The notes beneath the pieces were generated by a model that saw only the letters and a list, made by a program, of their open reading frames with translations, made no database searches and was not told the origin of the DNA. A stretch of 64,000 bases of DNA. It comes from Christiangramia echinicola DSM 19838. GTDB lineage: Bacteria; Bacteroidota; Bacteroidia; Flavobacteriales; Flavobacteriaceae. Location: assembly GCF_000423065.1 (NCBI RefSeq), contig NZ_AUHG01000010.1, positions 186,001 through 250,000 on the forward strand. Reading direction: 5' to 3'. Shown here piece after piece: positions 9,432 through 15,185 of this stretch. Within the stretch, counting starts at the first letter, position 1; every line of letters starts with the position of its first letter. The position numbers and the translations under genes are program-made.

Positions 9432-10145
9432 TTAGTTCATACTTATAGGTACAAACTTAAATTTGAGGTTCTTAATTGGTTTTTCTTTCGAATAATTCTT
9501 TAGAGAGTAATTAAATGTACTCGTTTCTAAGTCTAACAATAGACCACCAGGAATAACTTGACCCGACCATTTATTATAAACATTAGGTTCTTCATAAGGT
9601 ACTTTTTCTATAGGGTCTATATTAGAGTATTCTTCTGGATTGTAGAATTTCATAAATATATCTGCTCCTCTTTTCTTGTACTTGGTAAGATTGTTAGAAA
9701 TTTCTATTTCATCAAGAGCTTCTCCTTCTGCTATAATCTGCTGGTAATCCTCATTAGTCAATTCTGAATCATCAAATTCATCTAACTCCTGGTAGCCAAC
9801 AAATCCTTTAGAGGTGAAAAACATGACATAATATATAGGGTTATCTACCCCTTTATTTATTGAAGCTAGATAATATCCATCTCTCCTCAAATCATACTTA
9901 TACAAAGAATTTCTTGCCGAGGAATCACCAATATTATTTTTTGTAGATGGATTCTCTTGATTACTGGAAGATTCATTTACTTTATCGATAATAAGACCAA
10001 TAATATAGCCCCAGAATACACCATTTACAATTCCAACAAAGAAAATCATACCAACATCTAAGGATGAATCTGAGCCTAAAAATGCAAATGTCAGTATTGT
10101 GGAAATAATGGCTCCTATCCACCAGGAGTAATTGACAGCTTTCAT
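9432..10145 (-). CDS. Membrane-anchored protein of unknown function
   Basis: A 237-residue protein not recognised. Two hydrophobic segments are at the N-terminus (residues ~7-25 and ~30-54, the second rich in Gly and aromatic residues), followed by a polar linker with an NESSSNQEN run and a cytosolic or periplasmic domain of about 160 residues that is acidic and aromatic. The 10-30 region resembles the hairpin of small inner-membrane proteins. It lies between two other unknown genes of the same strand, with gaps of 19 and 26 bases, so the three probably form one operon. Low-GC codon use matches the island rather than the core genome to the right of the tRNA. Confidence 0.65.
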   Translation of the reverse strand: MKAVNYSWWIGAIISTILTFAFLGSDSSLDVGMIFFVGIVNGVFWGYIIGLIIDKVNESSSNQENPSTKNNIGDSSARNSLYKYDLRRDGYYLASINKGVDNPIYYVMFFTSKGFVGYQELDEFDDSELTNEDYQQIIAEGEALDEIEISNNLTKYKKRGADIFMKFYNPEEYSNIDPIEKVPYEEPNVYNKWSGQVIPGGLLLDLETSTFNYSLKNYSKEKPIKNLKFKFVPISMN

Positions 10146-10164
10146 AATTTTTATAATTTATAGG

Positions 10165-10617
10165 TTAATAAATGCTATAGGTAACAATCGGAATAATAAT
10201 TAAAAGGAATGTTAGCATACAACCTGAGTTTTTAACAGGACTTCCCGTTTGTGACCTGCTAACTCTTTGACGTGTAAAATTCATTACTAATTGAGCGTGG
10301 TCTGGATTCGCATTATGCTTGTTCATCACTTCTGCAATAGTGGTAATCCAATCTTCCACAGGCATATCTCTATATATACTATCCCCTGTAGTTTTAGCCT
10401 TTTCAGTTAGGCCTTTGTAAGTGGCGAAAGAGACATATACAAAGTCCTCATGCTTATTGAGATTGATATAGATATCACCTAATCTATTACCGAAAACTAT
10501 ATAAGACATGATGTGGGAATAGACGTTAGAATTACTTTTAAACAAAGTTAAATCGGTGGTATCCTTCATTTGAGCTATTGCTGTAGCATAGTTTGGAAAT
10601 TCATTTTCTAATTTCAT
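10165..10617 (-). CDS. Tail-anchored protein of unknown function
   Basis: A 150-residue protein not recognised. The first ~125 residues are soluble, with no signal peptide; the last ~18 (LTFLLIIIPIVTYSIY) are strongly hydrophobic, so it is probably held in the membrane by a C-terminal tail with the bulk of the protein in the cytoplasm. It is the first gene of a three-gene minus-strand group and is divergent from the XRE regulator at 10702. The 84-base gap between them has a palindrome at 10651-10668 that could be the site of that regulator. Confidence 0.65.
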   Translation of the reverse strand: MKLENEFPNYATAIAQMKDTTDLTLFKSNSNVYSHIMSYIVFGNRLGDIYINLNKHEDFVYVSFATYKGLTEKAKTTGDSIYRDMPVEDWITTIAEVMNKHNANPDHAQLVMNFTRQRVSRSQTGSPVKNSGCMLTFLLIIIPIVTYSIY

Positions 10618-10650
10618 TTTTGATTAGTTGGTTAGATTTTGACAATAAAA

Positions 10651-10668
10651 ATAGGCAAATATGCCTAT
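10651..10668. promoter_or_regulatory. Palindromic operator candidate between divergent genes
   Basis: Arms ATAGGC and GCCTAT surround a six-base AAATAT spacer, midway between the divergent starts at 10617 and 10702. The size and position fit binding by a small XRE-type dimer, most simply the neighbouring regulator. This is inference from symmetry and place only. Confidence 0.5.
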
Positions 10669-10684
10669 AATATAAATATGAAGC

Positions 10685-10706
10685 TCCACGACTTTTAACT
10701 CGTGGA
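10685..10706 (+). promoter_or_regulatory. Inverted repeat overlapping the regulator's start codon
   Basis: Arms TCCACGA (10685-10691) and TCGTGGA (10700-10706) with an eight-base spacer. The GTG start codon proposed for the XRE gene (10702-10704) lies inside the right arm. The hairpin in mRNA could hide the start, or the same bases in DNA could be an autoregulatory operator. Confidence 0.45.
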
Positions 10707-10932
10707 ATATTTAAATGAGAAAGACTTTTTAATTGCATTCGGTAAAAACCTAAGAATAGTTAGAAAAGCCCAAGGTTTTACCCAAGCACAACTAGCCAAT
10801 GACATTGGCGTAGAAATCTCTCAAATCAGTAGAATTGAAAGAGGGATAATAAATACATCTGTAGGGAATGCAAATGCTATCGCTAAAGCACTAAAAGTAG
10901 ATATAAAGGACTTATTCTTCCTAAAAAATTAG
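10702..10932 (+). CDS. Small XRE-family HTH transcriptional regulator
   Basis: A 76-residue protein that is essentially one Cro/CI-type helix-turn-helix domain: FGKNLRIVRKAQGFTQAQLA, then EISQISRIERG and a C-terminal NANAIAKALKVDIKDLF helix pair. The start is GTG, and the in-frame upstream region offers nothing better. Such proteins are dimeric repressors of islands, phages and restriction-modification loci. It sits between the unknown minus-strand operon and the integrase, transcribed towards the integrase, so it may control either one or the defence genes. Two symmetrical sequences immediately upstream are candidate sites for it. It could equally be a restriction-modification controller (C protein) for the ISP enzyme, but the distance of almost 7 kb argues against that. 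Confidence 0.85.
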   Translation: MEYLNEKDFLIAFGKNLRIVRKAQGFTQAQLANDIGVEISQISRIERGIINTSVGNANAIAKALKVDIKDLFFLKN

Positions 10933-10961
10933 TTTATAAGGTTTTAAAGATATACTTTTTT

Positions 10962-11001
10962 ATTAAAAATTACCACCCAGAATTTCTCCTAAATGGTAAT
11001 T
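10962..11001 (-). terminator. Terminator of the integrase gene
   Basis: Arms AATTACCA (10968-10975) and TGGTAATT (10994-11001). On the minus strand the stem is followed by TTTTTAATAAAAAAG. The stem sits four bases after the integrase stop. It may also stop transcripts arriving from the XRE gene. Confidence 0.65.
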
Positions 11002-11004
11002 CTC

Positions 11005-12201
11005 TTATTTCTTTAGCTTATTGGTTAATTCATCCATTACAAGGCCTACCTTTTTCTGTACAATCTTACCATAATAATCCTGTGTTATTTGCATACTAGA
11101 ATGACCTAATAACTCACTGACAATTTCCATGGGTACATCATTAAAAAGTAATACAGTAGTAGCGAAAGTTCTCCTAGCTACATGATGAGTTAGATTAGTT
11201 TCAATTCCAACAATTACTGCTATTTCTTTCAAATAAGCATTAATCTTCTGGTTACTGTACGAGGGAAATATTAACTCTTTATGACCTGAATATTTATATA
11301 TGATTTCATTTGCTTTCTGTAGCAATGGGATAGACAAATTCTTACCCGTTTTTTCTCTCCTTATCTGAATCCAAGGTTTTCCATCGAAATTTTGAATGAT
11401 ATGTTTTTTCCTCAACTCCTTCATTTCTCGATACGCTAATCCTGTATAGCAGCAAAAAATAAAGAGGTCTCGTACCAATTCTAACCTGGATAATTTGAAA
11501 TCATAAGTTTCTAGGGTCTCTAGTTCATCAACAGAAAGGTAAGTAACCACTTTTCTGACTCTTTTAGGCTTATATAATGTGAATGGATTGGAATTTATCA
11601 AACCTTCAGCATAAGCCACCTTAATCACTTTTCTAAGACGCTGTATTGACTTATTAATGGTTATTTGCTTCTGCCCTTTCTCGGTCTTTAGATAATAATC
11701 AAAATCCTCTAAAAACTGAGGTTTTAATTCTTCTAATGCAATATCATTTTTTTTGTATTTAGACCTCATAAATTTTCTTAGGTCCTTTTCGATATATTCA
11801 AATTTCTTGTAGGTGGATTTTTTTAGTTCCTTACCGATTAAACTTTCAAGTTTTTCTAGGTAAGAATTGTAGAATTTAACCAAATGTGGCTTGTCATACC
11901 CTGGCTTGCTTAAATACTTATTCGCAATATCTTGAACAGTAAAAGTGTCTCGTTCCAATTCTAGAGAGATATAAGCTTTTTGAATTTTACTTCGTATTAT
12001 CTCCAAATTTGAATTGAACAAACCATCATTTTCCACTGTTTGTAATTTAGAATTCCATTTTTTAGGGTCTACCATTAAACCTGAAGAAAATTCTTTACGC
12101 TTCTTTTTATAGGTCAATCTACATTTTAAAGGGCACAGTCCCTTTTGATTTGTTTTTGCCAAATAGGCAACGAATAAAATTGATAGTTTGGAATAATTCA
12201 T
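11005..12201 (-). CDS. Tyrosine recombinase / island integrase (Bacteroidota type)
   Basis: A 398-residue site-specific recombinase that would insert and excise the island. The N-terminal arm-binding segment (LCPLKCRLTYKKKRKEFSSG) is followed by a SAM-like core-binding domain (~100-200) and a C-terminal catalytic domain. Visible catalytic parts are CCYTGLAYREMKEL, the HHVARRTFA box (His-x-x-Arg), LLGHSS, and the nucleophile in DYYGKI. The first catalytic arginine box has Ala in TGLA, a common variant in Bacteroidota integrases. The ATG at 12201 is preferred over a TTG at 12225, which would only add eight residues. The gene ends at a terminator, and its upstream side faces the tRNA-Asn with repeated short motifs between, as expected for an attP-derived region. 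Confidence 0.92.
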   Translation of the reverse strand: MNYSKLSILFVAYLAKTNQKGLCPLKCRLTYKKKRKEFSSGLMVDPKKWNSKLQTVENDGLFNSNLEIIRSKIQKAYISLELERDTFTVQDIANKYLSKPGYDKPHLVKFYNSYLEKLESLIGKELKKSTYKKFEYIEKDLRKFMRSKYKKNDIALEELKPQFLEDFDYYLKTEKGQKQITINKSIQRLRKVIKVAYAEGLINSNPFTLYKPKRVRKVVTYLSVDELETLETYDFKLSRLELVRDLFIFCCYTGLAYREMKELRKKHIIQNFDGKPWIQIRREKTGKNLSIPLLQKANEIIYKYSGHKELIFPSYSNQKINAYLKEIAVIVGIETNLTHHVARRTFATTVLLFNDVPMEIVSELLGHSSMQITQDYYGKIVQKKVGLVMDELTNKLKK

Positions 12202-12250
12202 ACCAATTGATTTTAAGTTAAACAATTGGCATACTCTCGGATAGTTAAAT

Positions 12251-12309
12251 GGGTACCCAGAAAAAAAGTGGGTACCCGAATTGTACTCCTAATTTTTCGT
12301 TTGGGTACC
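12251..12309. repeat. Three GGGTACC(C) repeats upstream of the integrase
   Basis: GGGTACCC occurs at 12251-12258 and 12270-12277, and GGGTACC at 12303-12309. Each copy is itself a palindrome. They lie 50-110 bases in front of the integrase start, on the att side. Likely roles are arm-type recombinase binding sites or an operator for integrase control; this is inference. Confidence 0.6.
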
Positions 12310-12393
12310 TTTTTAAACCCGAATTTCAGAAAAACTAGATATTGACTTTTTAAACCTTTAGGTTGAATCACCTATTATCAAAAGGGTTTAAAG
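12309..12393. repeat. CTTTTTAAACC direct and inverted repeats near the att site
   Basis: CTTTTTAAACC occurs at 12309-12319 and again at 12346-12356, exactly 37 bases apart. A related inverted copy, GGTTTAAAG, is at 12385-12393, next to the tRNA terminator. The spacing and orientation resemble the arm/core site layouts of tyrosine recombinases. Confidence 0.5.
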
Positions 12394-12395
12394 CA

Positions 12396-12425
12396 AAAAA
12401 ACCAGCCTCGTTAAAGACTGGTTTT
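12396..12425 (-). terminator. Terminator downstream of tRNA-Asn
   Basis: On the minus strand the stem AAAACCAG...CTGGTTTT is followed by a T-run of seven, starting about 10 bases after the tRNA 3' end. It ends tRNA transcription and insulates the island. Because it lies on the island side of the tRNA end, it may have come with the island. Confidence 0.75.
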
Positions 12426-12434
12426 ACTTTTTTG

Positions 12435-12508
12435 CTCCTCCTCTTGGGCTCGAACCAAGGACCCTCTGATTAACAGTCAGATGCTCTAACCAACTGAGCT
12501 AAGGAGGA
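12435..12508 (-). tRNA. tRNA-Asn (GTT)
   Basis: A 74-base cloverleaf on the minus strand. The acceptor strands TCCTCCT and AGGAGGA pair, with G as the discriminator base. The D-arm contains AGCTCAGTTGGTTAGAGC, the anticodon loop reads CTGTTAA with anticodon GTT, and the T-arm is CTTGG-TTCGAGC-CCAAG. CCA is not encoded. The 3' half is the presumed attachment site of the adjacent island: the gene is intact, so the integrated element must have restored its 3' end. Confidence 0.97.
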
Positions 12509-12686
12509 GTGTTTTGCTCTGAAAGCGGTTGCAAATATAAATCAAATTTTAAATGCTGTCAAAAGATTTTTTCGATTTTTTTCGAAGAATTTTTATATCG
12601 ATTTGAATCTTACGGATAGTCAACAAATTACAGATTCTTTATTGTTTAATTTATTCTGGAATTAGCTTTTAAAAAACCTCTACAAA

Positions 12687-12716
12687 TAAAAAAGCAGCGC
12701 GATAGCACTGCTCTTT
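12687..12716 (-). terminator. Terminator of rseP
   Basis: Arms AGCAG (12693-12697) and CTGCT (12708-12712) with an additional inner GC pair. Read on the minus strand, the hairpin is followed by six T. It is 20 bases after the rseP stop. Confidence 0.75.
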
Positions 12717-12736
12717 TATATTATAAACTAATTCTC

Positions 12737-14053
12737 TTATTCAAATAACCAACGGTAAATATCATTCCCGTTCGCGTATAATACCAGTGCGATCAATAAG
12801 AAGAAACCTACCATCTGTGCGATCTCCATGAACTTATCATTAGGTTTTCTACCTGTTATCATTTCGTACATTAGGAACATTACATGCCCGCCATCAAGCG
12901 CCGGGATTGGAAGTATGTTCATAAAAGCAAGGATAATTGAAAGCAATGCCGTTGTATTCCAGAAACCATACCAGTTCCATGCATCTGGGAAAAGTCCGCC
13001 AATTGCACCAAATCCGCCTAATTGAGTTGCTCCCTTTTTTGTGAATACATATTTGAACTGGTATACATAATCTCTTAATGTCCAGTATCCATAATCAAAA
13101 CCTTTACTAATACTTTGCGTCAAGCCGTAGCTGTTTCTCTGTATATCAAAATCGTAATTTTTAACAAAACCTAGCTTTCCTTCTTCATTTGGCGTGATTG
13201 AAGTGCTCTTGATCTCTCCATCTCTTTCATAAACCAGCTCTACTTCTTTCTCCTTATTCTCCATAGAAACCGGGGCCAGTTCATGCCAGTATCCAATTTC
13301 AACATTATTCAAAGAGATGAGTTTATCTCCTTTTTTAAGGCCAGCTTTTTCAGCTGCAAGTCCAGGCTGAATGGAATCGAGCACAGGAGCCATAATAGGA
13401 ACGAATGGCTGCATTATTCCCTTCTCAAACATTTGAGTTCCGATCTCCTCAGGGACACTGATGGATTCCTCTTCACCATTCTGATGCAAAACCGTAATAT
13501 TTTCAATACCTCTCATAAAGAGATGTTTATTAATATCCAGGCTGTTTTCGAAATCCTTTCCGTTTACCTTCAAAATTCTGTCTCCATCCTGAAAACCATA
13601 TTCTTCAAAAGAATCTACTACGGCAAATCCTTTCGGCATCTCTTCAGGTCCAACATGAGCGGTACCCCAAACGAAAATGATCATCATATATATAAGAAAA
13701 CCTAAAACCAGGTTTACGGTAACCCCACCAAGCATAATAATAAGTCGCTGCCAGGCCGGTTTGCTTCTAAACTCCCATTCCTTAGGTGGTAGAGCCATTT
13801 GCTCCTTATCCATACTTTCGTCGATCATCCCGGCGATCTTCACATATCCCCCTAAAGGCAACCAACCAATTCCGTATACAGTTCCACCAATTTTTTTCTT
13901 AAAAAGGGCAAACTTAACATCGAAGAAAAGAAAGAACTTTTCAACTCTGGTCTTAAAAAGTTTAGCAGGAATAAAATGTCCCAATTCGTGTAAAACGATA
14001 AGGAAAGAAAGGCTTAATATTAATTGTATGGCTTTTACTAAAAATGGATCCAT
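12737..14053 (-). CDS. rseP: RseP-type site-2 intramembrane zinc metalloprotease
   Basis: A 438-residue inner-membrane protease of the S2P family, which cuts membrane-embedded anti-sigma factors and remnant signal peptides. The zinc motif HELGH is at residues 22-26 in the first membrane helix; the second zinc ligand region NILPIPALDGGH is near 385-395 in a late helix. Between them are two PDZ-like regions: one begins around FAVVDSFEEYGFQDGDRILKVNG, the other around SIQPGLAAEKAGLKKGDKLISLN. Topology and length agree with Bacteroidota RseP. It has its own promoter and terminator, so it is monocistronic. It is the first core gene right of the island. Symbol by family resemblance; the sigma-factor target is unknown. 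Confidence 0.93.
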   Translation of the reverse strand: MDPFLVKAIQLILSLSFLIVLHELGHFIPAKLFKTRVEKFFLFFDVKFALFKKKIGGTVYGIGWLPLGGYVKIAGMIDESMDKEQMALPPKEWEFRSKPAWQRLIIMLGGVTVNLVLGFLIYMMIIFVWGTAHVGPEEMPKGFAVVDSFEEYGFQDGDRILKVNGKDFENSLDINKHLFMRGIENITVLHQNGEEESISVPEEIGTQMFEKGIMQPFVPIMAPVLDSIQPGLAAEKAGLKKGDKLISLNNVEIGYWHELAPVSMENKEKEVELVYERDGEIKSTSITPNEEGKLGFVKNYDFDIQRNSYGLTQSISKGFDYGYWTLRDYVYQFKYVFTKKGATQLGGFGAIGGLFPDAWNWYGFWNTTALLSIILAFMNILPIPALDGGHVMFLMYEMITGRKPNDKFMEIAQMVGFFLLIALVLYANGNDIYRWLFE

Positions 14054-14079
14054 CGAGTAACTTCAAATTTAAAATCGCA

Positions 14080-14110
14080 CAAAAGTAAGTTTTTAAAAGC
14101 TCCTACAAAA
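14080..14110 (-). promoter_or_regulatory. Bacteroidota-type promoter of rseP
   Basis: On the minus strand, TTTTG (14106-14110) and TACTTTTG (14080-14087) are spaced 18 bases apart, matching the TTTG-N19-TAnnTTTG pattern. The start codon is 26 bases downstream of the -7 box. Confidence 0.75.
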
Positions 14111-14183
14111 GTTTATGTTTCAAGTGATTTGTTCAAATATGAAAAATTCACAACAAGAATTCGACTATTTAAACCACAGGCTA

Positions 14184-14191
14184 TAACTTTG
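14184..14191 (+). promoter_or_regulatory. Promoter -7 element for the Sco-like gene
   Basis: TAACTTTG fits TAnnTTTG exactly and lies 15 bases before the ATG at 14207. It decides the start: the longer reading frame from an ATG at 14129 would begin upstream of its own promoter. Confidence 0.65.
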
Positions 14192-14206
14192 CAGAAATTT
14201 AAACTT

Positions 14207-14878
14207 ATGCTCAAGTTTTTTGCACGATACAAAACCTTTGCCATAGTTTTCTTTATCCTTTCAGTAATTATAATTTATATAATTTATACACTGAAGGTGC
14301 CCAATGAAAAACTACCCGTTTACCAACCAGATATGGTAAATGCCGAACTGGTTGATTCTACCGTACAATATGTTCGGAAATATCATAAAATCGCCGACTT
14401 CGACCTCGTGAATCAAAACGGGGATACCATTACCGAGGAAGATTATAAAGACAAGATCTATATCGCCGACTTTTTCTTTACCACCTGCCTCACGATCTGC
14501 CCTATCATGACAGATCATATGATCAAGATCCAGGAGAAGATCAAAAATGATGATGAAGTACTGCTGCTTTCACATACCGTTTTTCCGGTGGCAGATAGCG
14601 TTCCGGTTTTAAAAGAGTATGCATTAGAAAAAGGAGTGATAGACGAAAAGTGGAATCTGGTTACCGGGGATAAAAAGGAGATCTATGAACTTGCCCGAAA
14701 GTCTTACCTAGCCACAAAATCTACCGGTGATGGTGGCCCTTACGATATGATCCATACCGAAAACTTCATTTTAGTTGATAAAAACAGACAAATAAGAGGT
14801 TTTTATGACGGTACAGATCCCAAAGCTATAGAGAGCCTTATGCACGACCTGAAAGTGCTTAAAGGCGAGCAGCACTAA
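14207..14878 (+). CDS. SCO1/SenC-family copper chaperone-like protein
   Basis: A 223-residue protein with one N-terminal membrane anchor (residues ~9-28) and a periplasmic thioredoxin-like domain. The copper-site motif CLTIC has cysteines 94 and 98 followed by Pro, and the distal histidine is H183 in MIHTENF. All three Sco ligands are therefore present. Sco proteins deliver copper to cytochrome oxidase CuA or act as thiol reductases. A 275-residue reading from 14129 exists, but a good promoter box at 14184-14191 makes the ATG at 14207 the likely start. It is divergent from rseP and upstream of feoAB, with its own promoter. No cytochrome oxidase genes are in view, so its partner is elsewhere. 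Confidence 0.85.
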   Translation: MLKFFARYKTFAIVFFILSVIIIYIIYTLKVPNEKLPVYQPDMVNAELVDSTVQYVRKYHKIADFDLVNQNGDTITEEDYKDKIYIADFFFTTCLTICPIMTDHMIKIQEKIKNDDEVLLLSHTVFPVADSVPVLKEYALEKGVIDEKWNLVTGDKKEIYELARKSYLATKSTGDGGPYDMIHTENFILVDKNRQIRGFYDGTDPKAIESLMHDLKVLKGEQH

Positions 14879-14894
14879 TAATTTCCCCTTTAAC

Positions 14895-14925
14895 TTTTGT
14901 ATTGGTCTAAATTCCATTACTTTTG
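14895..14925 (+). promoter_or_regulatory. feoAB promoter
   Basis: TTTTG (14895-14899) and TACTTTTG (14918-14925) are spaced 18 bases apart, a near-perfect Bacteroidota promoter. The start codon of feoA is 28 bases downstream and an operator-like palindrome lies in between. Confidence 0.75.
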
Positions 14926-14930
14926 CCTTG

Positions 14931-14947
14931 TTTAAAATCAATCTAAA
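14931..14947 (+). promoter_or_regulatory. Iron-operator candidate in front of feoA
   Basis: TTTAAAATCAATCTAAA forms an imperfect palindrome (TTTAaA / TCTAAA) between the -7 box and the feoA start, a classical repressor position. Twelve of its bases (AATCAATCTAAA) recur identically in the gap upstream of the AraC gene at 40900-40911. The simplest reading is one iron regulator (DtxR or Fur family) acting at both places. Confidence 0.55.
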
Positions 14948-14953
14948 TAAAAA

Positions 14954-15184
14954 GTGAAGGTGACTGTAGCTAATTTAAAGAGGGGTCAGCGGGGAATTAT
15001 CAAGGAATTCTCGGCAGATATGGTACCTCTAAAGCTTCTTGAAATGGGTTGCCTTCCAGGAAACGAAGTAGAGCTTGTTCAAACTGCACCATTCCACGAT
15101 CCGATGTATCTAAATATAAACGGAAGTCATCTGGCGATAAGAAGAGAAACCGCTTTACTAATAGAAATTGAATTAATAGGCTAA
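14954..15184 (+). CDS. feoA: FeoA ferrous iron transport accessory protein
   Basis: A 76-residue SH3-like protein: LKRGQRGIIKEF, then LLEMGCLPGNEVELV and LAIRRETALLIEIE, the standard FeoA pattern. FeoA is a small cytosolic partner needed for FeoB function. The start is GTG, with an AAG GTG following; a second GTG two codons later is less likely. Only one base separates its stop from feoB, so the two are translated together. Promoter and operator candidates stand directly upstream. Confidence 0.93.
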   Translation: MKVTVANLKRGQRGIIKEFSADMVPLKLLEMGCLPGNEVELVQTAPFHDPMYLNINGSHLAIRRETALLIEIELIG

Positions 15185-15185
15185 T

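Larger units (their letters stand above)
1..12434. mobile_element. tRNA-Asn genomic island (right part) carrying defence genes
   Basis: Seen: a tyrosine recombinase gene lies immediately beside the 3' end of a tRNA-Asn gene, and all genes to its left are AT-rich accessory genes (restriction enzyme, DUF262/DUF1524 protein, TIR-APAZ plus Argonaute, unknown membrane proteins, XRE regulator). To the right of the tRNA, core genes begin at once with rseP. Integration at a tRNA 3' end with the integrase nearest the tRNA is the classical island layout. The right boundary is placed at the tRNA end. The left end and the second att copy are outside the window, because no copy of the tRNA 3' end was noticed between 1 and 12434. 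Whether the element is an integrative conjugative element, a phage relic or a plain defence island cannot be told from this part, since no conjugation or phage structural genes are visible. Confidence 0.8.

Noticed and set aside
12202-12225. TTG start for the integrase
   Set aside because: It adds eight residues only, and the ATG at 12201 matches the usual N-terminus of such integrases.
1-12434. Prophage
   Set aside because: Only the integrase and an XRE regulator would fit; no capsid, tail, terminase or lysis genes are visible in this part.
12828-14060. Plus-strand open frames across rseP
   Set aside because: They are antisense shadows of rseP without recognisable domains; the same holds for most short frames opposite the hem, FeoB, CoA-transferase and PBP genes.
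14129-14206. Longer N-terminus for the Sco-like protein
   Set aside because: A TAACTTTG promoter box lies inside it, and the ATG at 14207 gives a normal anchor.
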